Source of the DNA: Bacteriovoracaceae bacterium UBA6261
Lineage (GTDB): Bacteria; Bdellovibrionota; Bacteriovoracia; Bacteriovoracales; Bacteriovoracaceae
Direction of reading: 5' to 3'
NCBI GenBank assembly: GCA_002440825.1
Contig: DJVH01000076.1
Span: forward strand, 20,651 to 43,372
DNA length: 22,722 nucleotides
Positions 15,028 to 22,708 of the stretch are shown here, in pieces (within the stretch, counting starts at the first letter, position 1; each line of letters starts with the position of its first letter). A model generated the notes under the pieces. That model saw only the letters and a program-made list of their open reading frames with translations, ran no database searches and was not told the DNA's origin. The position numbers and the translations under genes were made by a program.

Positions 15028-16371
15028 ATGAATAAAATAAAAGTTCTTATTGCAGACGATGAACCAATGCTTCAGGAAATCTACTCGATGATCCTTGAGG
15101 CCGAATTTAATTGTGAATTTGTCACGGCCGCCAATGGAAATGAAGCGATCGAGGCCATCAAAACTCGCGGTCCTTTTGATCTCATACTCTCAGATTACAA
15201 AATGCCGGAGGCCAATGGCGGAACGGTTTATCTTTTCAACAAGGCTCATCAAAACACCCCCTTCATCCTTTTTTCCGGTGGTTTTTTGCAGGACTTTGCA
15301 GAGTTCTCTGATTTTTATCAAGTTAATGCTCACAATGCCTTTTTGGGAAAACCATTTAATGAAGACGACCTCATCGCTCATGTAAAAAAGATTTTCCCAC
15401 CTTCTGGTGAGTCACTGGAAAAAGATCAGGAAAAATACATTAAGGTTAATCTGCGCCACTATATTCAGTACACTTCTTCGGCCGCAGAAGTTTATATCAA
15501 ACTGGCCCAGGATAAATTTACAAAAATTATTGATACAAATAATGCTGATGCTCCGGAAAAAGATCTTCTGCTGCATTATCTGGATAAAGGCCTGGAGACT
15601 ATTTACGTCGATAAAAGATATTTCACCTCGCTGATGAAGGATGCCTTCGCTCACCTTCAGGAAAAACTTTTAGAGTCTAAGAAAAAAGAAGGCATAATTG
15701 AATTTGGCGGGCTTCCTTTCAAGGTTTGTTTTGAAGGACTCAATGAGATAGGGATTCCTGATTTTCATATTCAGTATACCAATGACATGATCAATGAAAC
15801 CGTCAATGAAATCTTTAAAAACGAAGAAGCTAAAGAACGCTTCAGAAGTTATTGCAGTATGCAGGGCTTTGCCATCGGCCATTCTCTGGTCACGATGTAT
15901 ATCGCTGCAAGTATCTGTCATGAATCTGGCTTGAATTTTCACCATTCGATGAAAAAAATCTGTACAGCCGCTTTCTTTCACGATTTTCCGCTTTTTGAAA
16001 CCGATGCTTCGGAGGACTGGCTTCCGATCGAGAAGGCCAAGCATCCCGATCATTTATTCAATCATCCGACTATCGCAGCGTCTTTCGTTCCAAAAACATC
16101 AGAACTTTTTGAAGATACGGCCAGGATCATTCTTGAGCATCACGAGCGTCCGGGTGGAAACGGCTATCCCAAAAAACTGAATTCCTTTTCCATTGCTCCT
16201 CTCAGCTGTCTTTTCATTCTTTCCGAAGAAATAACATTCAACCTTATCCGCAACGATTTTGATTTTGAGAGATTGCGCGATTTTTTACTCAATATCAAAG
16301 AAGAATACAGTCTGGGCAATTTCGGGAAATTCTTTAAGGCTTGTGAAACGATTTTCGAACTAAACACATAA
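15028..16371 (+). CDS. Response regulator with divergent HD-GYP output domain
   Basis: A 447-residue protein. The N-terminal receiver has Asp10-Asp11, phosphoacceptor Asp56 (LSDYKMP), Ser83 and Lys108 (GKPF). Residues about 130-265 are helical and not recognised. The C-terminal part matches HD-GYP: H285 (GHSLV), the HD pair at 318-319, HP at 346-347, and HHERPGGNGYP (371-381) with GYP at 379-381. The usual HDIGK is HDFPL and the late Asp is Glu (LFILSEE), so metal and c-di-GMP hydrolysis sites are altered. Intact HD-GYP proteins degrade cyclic di-GMP in the cytoplasm; this one may be weakened or adapted to another role. AAGGA precedes the ATG. TATAAA near 14981 could be the -10. The 3' end overlaps the convergent rlmC by 38 bases. 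Confidence 0.82.
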   Translation: MNKIKVLIADDEPMLQEIYSMILEAEFNCEFVTAANGNEAIEAIKTRGPFDLILSDYKMPEANGGTVYLFNKAHQNTPFILFSGGFLQDFAEFSDFYQVNAHNAFLGKPFNEDDLIAHVKKIFPPSGESLEKDQEKYIKVNLRHYIQYTSSAAEVYIKLAQDKFTKIIDTNNADAPEKDLLLHYLDKGLETIYVDKRYFTSLMKDAFAHLQEKLLESKKKEGIIEFGGLPFKVCFEGLNEIGIPDFHIQYTNDMINETVNEIFKNEEAKERFRSYCSMQGFAIGHSLVTMYIAASICHESGLNFHHSMKKICTAAFFHDFPLFETDASEDWLPIEKAKHPDHLFNHPTIAASFVPKTSELFEDTARIILEHHERPGGNGYPKKLNSFSIAPLSCLFILSEEITFNLIRNDFDFERLRDFLLNIKEEYSLGNFGKFFKACETIFELNT

Positions 16372-17470
16372 GCGTTTCATAATGTTCTGTGAAAGGAAAC
16401 ATATCAAAGATTTTTAGATCGACAATTTCGTACTGTTCTTTCATTTCCAGAAAATCTCTCTGCATGGTTACAGCATTGCAGCTGGAATAATAAATAAAAT
16501 CCGGATTCATCTTCAAAAGACTTTTTATGATACTGGAATTGAGTCCTCTTCGTGGAGGATTGACCAGAACAGCTTCATAGCGATCGCTGGTTGAGGCCAG
16601 GTATGGCTCGACATCCAAGGCAAAAAAAGAAAGAGCTTTTCCATTTTTATCATTGGAAAGCTTCGCACACTCTATCGCCTCCGCGGAAATTTCCACACCG
16701 GTAATTTTCTGACAGAAACGTGAAGAATAGAAAGAAAAAGCACCGACTCCGCAGTAGAGATCAATTAAACTTGCGGGTTTGTCTTCCGCCAGTTTTGCGG
16801 CCAGAGTTCCGTAAAGTTTTCTTGCCATTTCAGGTGTCACTTGAAAAAAACTTCTCGCACCGAGGGCCAGGTTGAATTCATCGAATTTGTGCCAGATAAC
16901 TTTTTGGTCGGAGAGAACAATTTCTTCTTCGCCTTCAAGAATCGCAGCGTGCAGCGGTTGAATATTGGCGGTGACCACTTTGACGGCCTTATTGATTTTT
17001 TGCCATTCAGGGACAAGCTTTCTTATACGGTCGAGTGATTCTTTTGAACGTAAAACAAAGCGGCAGAGAATATCTTCCTCGCTGATGGAAAGAAGAACGT
17101 ATTTGAGCTCCCCTTTTTTAGTCTGCAGATCATAGGCCGGAACTTGAGCTGTTTTTAAAAAATCTTTTAAAGCAGGCAGAAGCTGATTGAGTCTTTCATC
17201 GTGCAACGGACAGTTTTCCAATTCAGTGGCCTGACCGTTTTGATCATAAAGTCCGAAAGTGAGTTCGCCATTCTGAGTGAAAACAGCAAGCTTCGCCTTA
17301 TTGCGTGAGCCTTCGGGATTGGTCACACCCAAAACGGCCGAGAGAAGAGAGCGATGGTCGGGAAAGAGTTTTTCCAGATGCTCTTTTTTCAGGGCAAGCG
17401 TCTGCTCATAACTTTTATCCAAAAGTGTGCAGGAACGGCAGAGAGCGCTTTGAAAGTAAGAGCATTTCAT
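16334..17470 (-). CDS. rlmC: 23S rRNA (uracil(747)-C5)-methyltransferase
   Basis: A 378-residue protein that follows E. coli RlmC (RumB) throughout. The [4Fe-4S] cysteines are Cys3, Cys11, Cys14 and Cys87; there is a KGELKYVLL segment (119-127) and an NIQPLHAAILEGEEEI segment that matches the RlmC-type insert. The SAM site is DLYCGVGAFS (237-246), NPPRRG is at 304-309, the catalytic Cys331 is in SSCNAVTM, and HYE (363-365) provides the base. It lacks a TRAM domain, which separates RlmC from RlmD. It methylates U747 of 23S rRNA. The 3' end overlaps the HD-GYP gene in a convergent arrangement, and it is divergent from the GST gene with 36 bases between starts. Confidence 0.9.
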   Translation of the reverse strand: MKCSYFQSALCRSCTLLDKSYEQTLALKKEHLEKLFPDHRSLLSAVLGVTNPEGSRNKAKLAVFTQNGELTFGLYDQNGQATELENCPLHDERLNQLLPALKDFLKTAQVPAYDLQTKKGELKYVLLSISEEDILCRFVLRSKESLDRIRKLVPEWQKINKAVKVVTANIQPLHAAILEGEEEIVLSDQKVIWHKFDEFNLALGARSFFQVTPEMARKLYGTLAAKLAEDKPASLIDLYCGVGAFSFYSSRFCQKITGVEISAEAIECAKLSNDKNGKALSFFALDVEPYLASTSDRYEAVLVNPPRRGLNSSIIKSLLKMNPDFIYYSSCNAVTMQRDFLEMKEQYEIVDLKIFDMFPFTEHYETLMCLVRKSFHKP

Positions 17471-17506
17471 AGTAGGATCTTATCATACAATTACCGGGAA
17501 TTGACT

Positions 17507-18100
17507 ATGAATTACACTTTGATTGGCTCATTTACTTCACCCTACGTGCGCAAAATACGTCTGCTGCTTTTCAGTCTTGGCACTTATAAATTTGAATCAA
17601 TTAATTACCTTGAGAAAAAAGACGGCGACTACCTGAAGTCGATCAATCCTATCAATCAGATTCCTATTCTTCTTGATGGGGAAACAAAAATTTTTGATTC
17701 ACGTGTGATTTATAATTATCTTTCAAAAAAACATAATCTGAAACCAATGACGATTGAAGAAGAAAATATTCTCTCCGCCATTGATGCGGCCATGGATACC
17801 TCCATCAATCTCTTTTCTCTTCGCAGAGGCGGTCTGGATTTGAATTCTGGCAATTCATACGTGGAAAGACAAAAAGAGAGAGTTCCGCTCATTCTCAACT
17901 GGCTCACTCCATGGGTGAAAACGCTGGATCAAAAAAACACACCACACTGGAATTTCCTGACGATGAGTCTTTACTCATATCTTTTCTGGGGCGAATACAG
18001 AGGGATTCTGGATCTCACAGACTTTCCAGAGCACAAGCAGTTTCTTGAAAAGTTCAAGAATGCTCCAGGTGTGCACGAGACGACTCCGCCACCGGCTTAA
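17507..18100 (+). CDS. Glutathione S-transferase family protein
   Basis: A 197-residue protein. The start at 17507 is chosen because the family pattern begins there (MNYTLIGSFTSPYVRK), whereas the upstream frame overlaps rlmC. The N-terminal thioredoxin fold has SPYVRK (11-16), cis-Pro53 in QIPIL, and the glutathione gamma-glutamyl-binding DSRVI (64-68). The C-terminal domain is helical with conserved-looking aromatic positions (WLTPW, LFWGEYRG). GSTs conjugate or reduce electrophiles with glutathione in the cytosol; the substrate here is unknown. The catalytic residue candidate is the Ser at 11. Upstream promoter elements must lie inside the 36-base gap or in rlmC. It overlaps the convergent DUF1704 gene by four bases. 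Confidence 0.87.
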   Translation: MNYTLIGSFTSPYVRKIRLLLFSLGTYKFESINYLEKKDGDYLKSINPINQIPILLDGETKIFDSRVIYNYLSKKHNLKPMTIEEENILSAIDAAMDTSINLFSLRRGGLDLNSGNSYVERQKERVPLILNWLTPWVKTLDQKNTPHWNFLTMSLYSYLFWGEYRGILDLTDFPEHKQFLEKFKNAPGVHETTPPPA

Positions 18101-19389
18101 GCGGCCTCTTTCAATTTCTTTTTGTCTTTTTGATTTTCGCTGATGATGTCTTCGATCTTCATGCGTTCCAGGAAGTTTGAGAACGCCATCCAGACGGCAA
18201 GACCGTTTAAATCGCGGATCTGAGGCGGAAGATATTTGGGAAGAGCAATGACTCCTTCGCGGTGATATTGTTCAAGCACCGGAAGATCTTCCAGCGTTGC
18301 TTTTCCGGCAAAGAGAAAGGGAATCAAATCAGCGCGTCCTTCCTGAATCGTCGAGCGGATAAAATTATAAATTTCAACGAAGCCTTTCAAATAAGCAATG
18401 TCTTTGGTAAACGGCGATCCGCCTTCAAGGCTCGCTCCTCTGAAAATGCGGCCGGCATTTCTCATCGCCTGCATATCGGTCTGACCTTTTTCGCGGTAGA
18501 AGTTGATGACTTCAATAAGATTGGCGCCTTCTTCGGCCATCTGGCAGGCAATGAGGCGGTCGTTCAAGCGCTTAGCCCTGCTCGGAAAGAGAGCGAAGTT
18601 GAAAAGTTCCATAATGACGGCGAGGCCTTCCTGCGTGACAGTTGAACACGGCGGACCTTTCGCGAGCCATTTGGCGTAAGGCTGATTTTGTCCGTTGATG
18701 GTTGTTCCCAAATGAACCCACCCTTCGTGCACTTCGAACGTGTGAACGTCTCGCGGAGAAAACATCATCCCGTTTTTGATTTTGATATAGTCGGCACCGG
18801 CAGACGCATCAGAGACAATTCCGTCGGCAATTTTAATTTTGATATTTTCGCCTTGAAAAAATTTTCCCAATCTTTCCTGCAATTGATCTACAACCATCTG
18901 AGCAGTGAGATTTTTTTCAAAGTTCTCGCCCATTTTTGTTTCGTGAAGCGAGTTGAGAGAATGCGCCATCGTTCGCGCGAGATCAGATAATTTAGTTTTA
19001 CCGTCCCCCATGATTTCAGTGGGAGAGCCGTAAAGTTTTTTGGAGTAATCGTAAAATTCAGGTTTTCCTCTTGCCATCAGCATGCGGACAACATCTTCAT
19101 ACTGTCGGCAGTTGCGGGTGAGGATTTGTCCCAAAGGATCCGTCGCTCCCAGCTCTTTCTGGATCAGAAGTCTGAGTTGCTTGAATTCCTGCAGTTTTTT
19201 TTCAGCGTCGTATTTGAGAGGGCGATTGCTGTAATCTATTTTGGGAATGTCTTTGAAATTGGATTTGATGATTGCCGCTTCAGTTTCTTCAGTCCATTTG
19301 ACGGAGTCCAGAATCTGAATGGGCTTTTGGGCCTGATTCAAAAGCAGCGAGAGATCGAGAATTTTGTTTTTATACTTTAAATCACTCAA
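18097..19389 (-). CDS. DUF1704 / QEGLA-motif protein, MATCAP-like putative metallopeptidase
   Basis: A 430-residue protein with the family name motif TQEGLA at 252-257 and HEGWVH (221-226), an HExxxH zinc site. The presumed third ligand is Glu254. These are the hallmarks of TIGR02421/DUF1704, annotated in bacteria as 'flavohemoglobin expression-modulating QEGLA motif protein' and related to the eukaryotic MATCAP tubulin carboxypeptidases that use the same motif. The bacterial substrate is not established, and no flavohemoglobin gene lies nearby. There is no signal peptide, so it is cytoplasmic. The start is TTG at 19389, whose TTGA overlaps the stop of the upstream secreted-protein gene, suggesting translational coupling. 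The tail is charged (Lys-rich). Confidence 0.88.
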   Translation of the reverse strand: MSDLKYKNKILDLSLLLNQAQKPIQILDSVKWTEETEAAIIKSNFKDIPKIDYSNRPLKYDAEKKLQEFKQLRLLIQKELGATDPLGQILTRNCRQYEDVVRMLMARGKPEFYDYSKKLYGSPTEIMGDGKTKLSDLARTMAHSLNSLHETKMGENFEKNLTAQMVVDQLQERLGKFFQGENIKIKIADGIVSDASAGADYIKIKNGMMFSPRDVHTFEVHEGWVHLGTTINGQNQPYAKWLAKGPPCSTVTQEGLAVIMELFNFALFPSRAKRLNDRLIACQMAEEGANLIEVINFYREKGQTDMQAMRNAGRIFRGASLEGGSPFTKDIAYLKGFVEIYNFIRSTIQEGRADLIPFLFAGKATLEDLPVLEQYHREGVIALPKYLPPQIRDLNGLAVWMAFSNFLERMKIEDIISENQKDKKKLKEAA

Positions 19390-20006
19390 GGCTTATTCTC
19401 GATGAAGTCAATATTATGGCCGTAGCCCCAGAATTTTTTATCTTTCGCCACTTTTGCAGAAGGACCTTTTAAGACCTCTGCTTCCACTGTATAAAAACTG
19501 TTTCCTGTTTCAGGTTTTGAAAATTTGATTTCGATGATCTGTTCTTCGCCCTCAGCAGGTAAAGGAAGTTTTTTGAAATTCAGATCGAGTTCTTCTTCTT
19601 CGTACACGGTATGACGGAACATACATTCGACAATAAGTGAGCCGTTATAAGGGTTGCTTCCCATAAAGACTTTCGCGCATTCGCTGTGTCCGTTTTTGAA
19701 TTTGAGCGTCGTTTTAAGAGGTGTGTCTTTTGTTCGCTTCAGGTGATAGATGTAGGCCACATTGTTTTTATAGAGAAGTGGGATTCCCAGATCTTCAGTT
19801 TTGTTTTTGAGTTCAAGTTTTTTATCGGGTTCAATCGTTTTGCAGTTCTGGCAATCAGCGGCGATAGTCCCCGCTTTATCCAGCTTTTTTTCCAGTCCTG
19901 TGACGTTTTTAATCGCCTCGGTCAATTCCGCGGGATTAACCTCTTCCCCATTCGCAGAACAGGTCAGGAGCAAGGTGAATATGAACATAAGAGTTTGCTT
20001 TTTCAC
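19386..20006 (-). CDS. Small secreted protein of unknown function
   Basis: A 206-residue protein when started at the GTG at 20006, which yields an ordinary signal peptide MKKQTLMFIFTLLLTCSANG; a TTG 13 codons upstream is a weaker choice. The mature part has a Cys pair motif DCQNC, followed by strands (VAYIYHLKR, LKTTLKFKNGHSECAK, SLIVECMFRH) suggesting a beta-sandwich with further cysteines. No family is recognised. The stop TGA overlaps the TTG start of the DUF1704 gene, so the two are likely coupled. It is divergent from the HDxxH gene, with 71 bases between the chosen starts. Export makes direct contact with the cytoplasmic DUF1704 protein unlikely, so the link could be shared regulation. 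Confidence 0.7.
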   Translation of the reverse strand: MKKQTLMFIFTLLLTCSANGEEVNPAELTEAIKNVTGLEKKLDKAGTIAADCQNCKTIEPDKKLELKNKTEDLGIPLLYKNNVAYIYHLKRTKDTPLKTTLKFKNGHSECAKVFMGSNPYNGSLIVECMFRHTVYEEEELDLNFKKLPLPAEGEEQIIEIKFSKPETGNSFYTVEAEVLKGPSAKVAKDKKFWGYGHNIDFIENKP

Positions 20007-20077
20007 TGTAGACTTATCGGCCAAGGCAGAGATAAACTTGAGCAAATCTGTTCACTAAACAAAGCATCACCTAACGC

Positions 20078-20974
20078 ATGAAAAACAGGAACGGTTCCTA
20101 CAAAAAATTGCTTATGACCAGCGAGACTCTCGAGTCCAGAAGGCCGTATCTGGCCTTGGCGCTGAATGAAATGAAAGGCCTGGAGCTTTCTGAAGCAGAT
20201 TTTACGACGCTCTATATTCTCCTCTATCTTCGCCTGCGCTCGCCTAAAAACTGGCTGCAGCGCCAGCAGGTTTCAAGTGCTGTTCCGGCAAAAAAATTAT
20301 TAGAGATTATCCCGGCGAGTTTTGAACTCACTGACTGGGAAAAAGAAAAACTAAAAGATGTGACAGGTGCACAACTTTTTTCTGATTTCACACTAAAAGG
20401 CATTCCTCAATCCGTAAACCGCGCGATGGTGAACTGGTATGAAGGAAAGTGGAAAATAAAAATGCTGGATTATATTCCTTCCTCGCGCGAGCTTCTTCGC
20501 CTGCAAGTGAAGAACACCAGATGCATAACCGTGATGACTGAAAAAGAGAATTGCGCAAAGATTGTTTTGGGCTCTCGCGATCCCTTGAGCTTTGTTCTTC
20601 ACGATCTCATGCATGCGGATCAATTTTTTTCTCAGGACGTATCTCTTAAAGGTCAGCTTGGTTTTTATTCATTGATCAACGCGATTTATGACAAAGAAGA
20701 AACGAAGAGCTTACTTAAAAAAGATTCGGACTTTAAAAAAGAATTTGAATACGTGGCCTCTGACATGAACGCGTATGTGATTCATCTTTTCAAATGTCTC
20801 AAGTCGAGCATTGCCAGAACGGATGAAAGTTATTTTGATAAACTGCAGTTGTGGTGGCAGATGAGTGAGGAAGAAAAGAGATCTTCGCAAAAACTCAACA
20901 CACCGGATTTTAATAGTGAAGATGAAATGGTGTTGAAATCTTTTTTTGAAAGACACCAGGAGATTGTGGCTTGA
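20078..20974 (+). CDS. Hypothetical protein with HDLMH (HDxxH) motif
   Basis: A 298-residue, mostly helical protein with no signal peptide. The segment SFVLHDLMHADQFF (171-184) contains His175, Asp176 and His179, a plausible metal site in a helix. Further conserved-looking polar residues follow in VASDMNAYVIHL (226-237). The HDxxH pattern recalls Coq4, but the Glu expected 11 residues later is missing and the surroundings differ, so that assignment is not made. No Shine-Dalgarno is seen before the ATG at 20078; an ATG at 20114 is an alternative. Its stop overlaps the TTG start of the flavoprotein gene. The family is unknown to me, and the motif is the only lead. Confidence 0.7.
   Translation: MKNRNGSYKKLLMTSETLESRRPYLALALNEMKGLELSEADFTTLYILLYLRLRSPKNWLQRQQVSSAVPAKKLLEIIPASFELTDWEKEKLKDVTGAQLFSDFTLKGIPQSVNRAMVNWYEGKWKIKMLDYIPSSRELLRLQVKNTRCITVMTEKENCAKIVLGSRDPLSFVLHDLMHADQFFSQDVSLKGQLGFYSLINAIYDKEETKSLLKKDSDFKKEFEYVASDMNAYVIHLFKCLKSSIARTDESYFDKLQLWWQMSEEEKRSSQKLNTPDFNSEDEMVLKSFFERHQEIVA
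20958..20962 (+). promoter_or_regulatory. Ribosome binding site supporting a TTG start
   Basis: AGGAG lies eight bases before the TTG at 20971, inside the end of the HDxxH gene. It supports the rare start codon of the flavodoxin-fold gene and the TTGA stop-start overlap. Confidence 0.65.
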
Positions 20975-21549
20975 AAAATATTTTGATTTTAAACGGAAGT
21001 CTCGGCGGGGCCAAAGGCAATACATCAGTATTGATCAAGGAAGCCACTCGCCTTCTCGGGACGCACTCAGCGAATGTGGATGTGTTGCATCTGGATGATG
21101 AAACGGCCCTGGATGAGTTGGAGAGAAAACTTCTCTGGGCAGAAGGATTTATTTTCACCACGGGAACGTATTGGGATTCGTGGGGAAGCCCGATGCAGAA
21201 GTTTCTGGAAGTGAGCACGGCGTTTGAGGCCGGTGCGGCCTTTTTATTCAAGCCGGCCGCAGTGATGATCACAATGCACTCGGTGGGCGGAAAAAGTGTG
21301 TTATCGAGGCTTCAGGGCGTTTTAAACACGATTGGCGTGGCCATTCCGCCAATGAGTGGGCTTGTGTATGCGCTTTCCACTCACCTGGCGATGAATTCCA
21401 GTGAGCAAAGTTTTAATGCGGATTTCTGGAGTATGGAAGATGTGGAGATTGTCGTTCACAATCTGATGACAGCCGTGAATAAGAAACATGATTACAAGGC
21501 CTGGCCTGTGGATCGCAAAGATCCTAAGCGCCGTTGGTTGAATGAATAG
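20971..21549 (+). CDS. NADPH-dependent FMN reductase-like flavoprotein
   Basis: A 192-residue flavodoxin-like fold. After a first strand (MKNILILNGS) comes the phosphate loop GSLGGAKGNTS (9-19), and TGTYWDSWGSPMQKFLE (64-80) matches the flavin-contact loop of the NADPH-dependent FMN reductase/iron-sulfur flavoprotein family. No Fe-S cysteines are present. It likely reduces quinones, flavins or another acceptor in the cytoplasm. The TTG start is supported by AGGAG upstream and by the overlap with the preceding stop, so the gene is probably translated after ribosomes finish the HDxxH gene. The C-terminal tail is Lys/Arg-rich (KDPKRRWLNE). menB follows after 32 bases with its own strong ribosome site. 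Confidence 0.85.
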   Translation: MKNILILNGSLGGAKGNTSVLIKEATRLLGTHSANVDVLHLDDETALDELERKLLWAEGFIFTTGTYWDSWGSPMQKFLEVSTAFEAGAAFLFKPAAVMITMHSVGGKSVLSRLQGVLNTIGVAIPPMSGLVYALSTHLAMNSSEQSFNADFWSMEDVEIVVHNLMTAVNKKHDYKAWPVDRKDPKRRWLNE

Positions 21550-21581
21550 AATAAAGTAAAAAAAAACTTAAGGAGATAAAA

Positions 21582-22496
21582 ATGGTTTCAGAAATATTTG
21601 ACCCGAAAAAATGGATTGAAGTTCCAGGTTTTAAATTTAAAGACATCACTTATCACCGCGCGGTTGATCAGGGCACAGTGAGAATTGCGATCAACAGACC
21701 GGAAGTGAGAAATGCGTTCAGACCCAATACGGTTGATGAATTGTATCTCGCTTTAGATCACGCGAGAGTGTCGGCAGACATTGGAGTTGTTCTCCTCACC
21801 GGAAACGGTCCATCGCCAAAAGATGCGGGTTGGGCGTTCTGTTCAGGTGGTGATCAGCGCATTCGCGGAAAAGATGGATACAAATACGAAGGCGCTGATG
21901 AAAACATCACTGGCCAGCCTTCAAAAATCGATATGGCGAGATTGGGCAGACTTCACATTTTAGAAGTTCAACGCATGATCCGCTTCATGCCAAAGATTGT
22001 CGTAGCTGTCGTTCCTGGTTGGGCCGTAGGTGGAGGTCACTCTCTTCACGTCGTGTGCGATCTCACTCTCGCTTCAAAAGAACACGCCGTCTTCAAACAA
22101 ACAGATCCTGACGTCGCAAGCTTCGATTCTGGATACGGTTCAGCTTACCTCGCAAGAATGGTAGGCCAGAAACGCGCCCGCGAAATCTTCTTCCTGGGCC
22201 GCAACTACAACGCCGAAGAAGCGTTCCAGATGGGAATGGTCAACGCCGTGATCCCTCACCGCGAACTCGAAAACGTCGCCCTGGAATGGGCTCGCGAAAT
22301 GAATTCAAAATCCCCAACAGCTATGCGCATGCTAAAATTCGGTTTCAACATGATCGACGACGGATTAGTCGGCCAGCAGTTGTTTGCTGGTGAAGCGACT
22401 CGACTTGCTTATGGAACTGAGGAAGCGATTGAAGGAAGAAATTCTTTCGTTGAAAAACGCGCGAAAGATTATTCTAAGTTTCCTTGGCATTACTAA
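21582..22496 (+). CDS. menB: 1,4-dihydroxy-2-naphthoyl-CoA synthase
   Basis: A 304-residue crotonase-fold enzyme resembling the longer mycobacterial-type MenB. Landmarks are NRPEVRNAFRP (38-48), CSGGDQRIRG (87-96), the GRLHILEVQR segment (122-131), the oxyanion-hole stretch GWAVGGGHSLH (146-156), TDPDVASFDSGYGS (174-187) with an active-site Asp, GQQLFAGEATRLAY near the end and a terminal FPWHY. It closes the naphthoquinone ring of succinylbenzoyl-CoA in menaquinone synthesis. The ATG has AGGAG six bases upstream. Other men genes are not in the window. It may be co-transcribed with the flavoprotein, but no other quinone-pathway link is shown. The 3' side carries a repeat element, not a standard terminator. 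Confidence 0.95.
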   Translation: MVSEIFDPKKWIEVPGFKFKDITYHRAVDQGTVRIAINRPEVRNAFRPNTVDELYLALDHARVSADIGVVLLTGNGPSPKDAGWAFCSGGDQRIRGKDGYKYEGADENITGQPSKIDMARLGRLHILEVQRMIRFMPKIVVAVVPGWAVGGGHSLHVVCDLTLASKEHAVFKQTDPDVASFDSGYGSAYLARMVGQKRAREIFFLGRNYNAEEAFQMGMVNAVIPHRELENVALEWAREMNSKSPTAMRMLKFGFNMIDDGLVGQQLFAGEATRLAYGTEEAIEGRNSFVEKRAKDYSKFPWHY

Positions 22497-22500
22497 TTTT

Positions 22501-22588
22501 CTAAAAGGTGCTAAAAGGTGCCACTAGACTTATGCATGGCAAAGTCTGCTGGCACCTTACTTCCTGGCACCTTACTTCACCTTACTTC
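22501..22588. repeat. Palindromic intergenic repeat with tandem-duplicated arms
   Basis: The 10-base unit CTAAAAGGTG is repeated in tandem (22501-22510, 22511-22520). The 15-base unit CTGGCACCTTACTTC is repeated exactly (22549-22563, 22564-22578), with a partial third copy ACCTTACTTC (22579-22588). Between them a 44-base hairpin forms: AAGGTGCCA (22515-22523) with TGGCACCTT (22550-22558), and inside it AGACTT (22526-22531) with AAGTCT (22542-22547). No T-run follows, so it is not a normal terminator. It resembles a REP/MITE-like element. Confidence 0.75.
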
Positions 22589-22708
22589 ACACTATGTCCT
22601 CTCTCCACAAATTTGTTCAACTATGAAATTCACTACCGAAATTATGTTTTAAAATAGGCAAAGTACAAACTTGAATTTTATTTCTTTGTTTTTAATTAGG
22701 AGAAGACA
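22589..22708. other. Intergenic region before the right-edge gene
   Basis: This 120-base AT-rich gap precedes the partial gene. It should hold its promoter, but no hexamer pair with good spacing stands out. AGGAG at 22698-22702 is the ribosome site of the next gene. Confidence 0.5.

Noticed and set aside
17354..17506. Upstream extension of the GST frame
   Set aside because: It overlaps rlmC on the other strand, and the GST family pattern begins exactly at the ATG at 17507.
20078..20974. Coq4-like assignment from HDxxH
   Set aside because: The Glu expected 11 residues after the second His is absent, and the protein is otherwise unlike Coq4.
22549..22588. Short CRISPR-like array
   Set aside because: The repeats are directly adjacent with no spacers, the unit is only 15 bases, and there are no cas genes.
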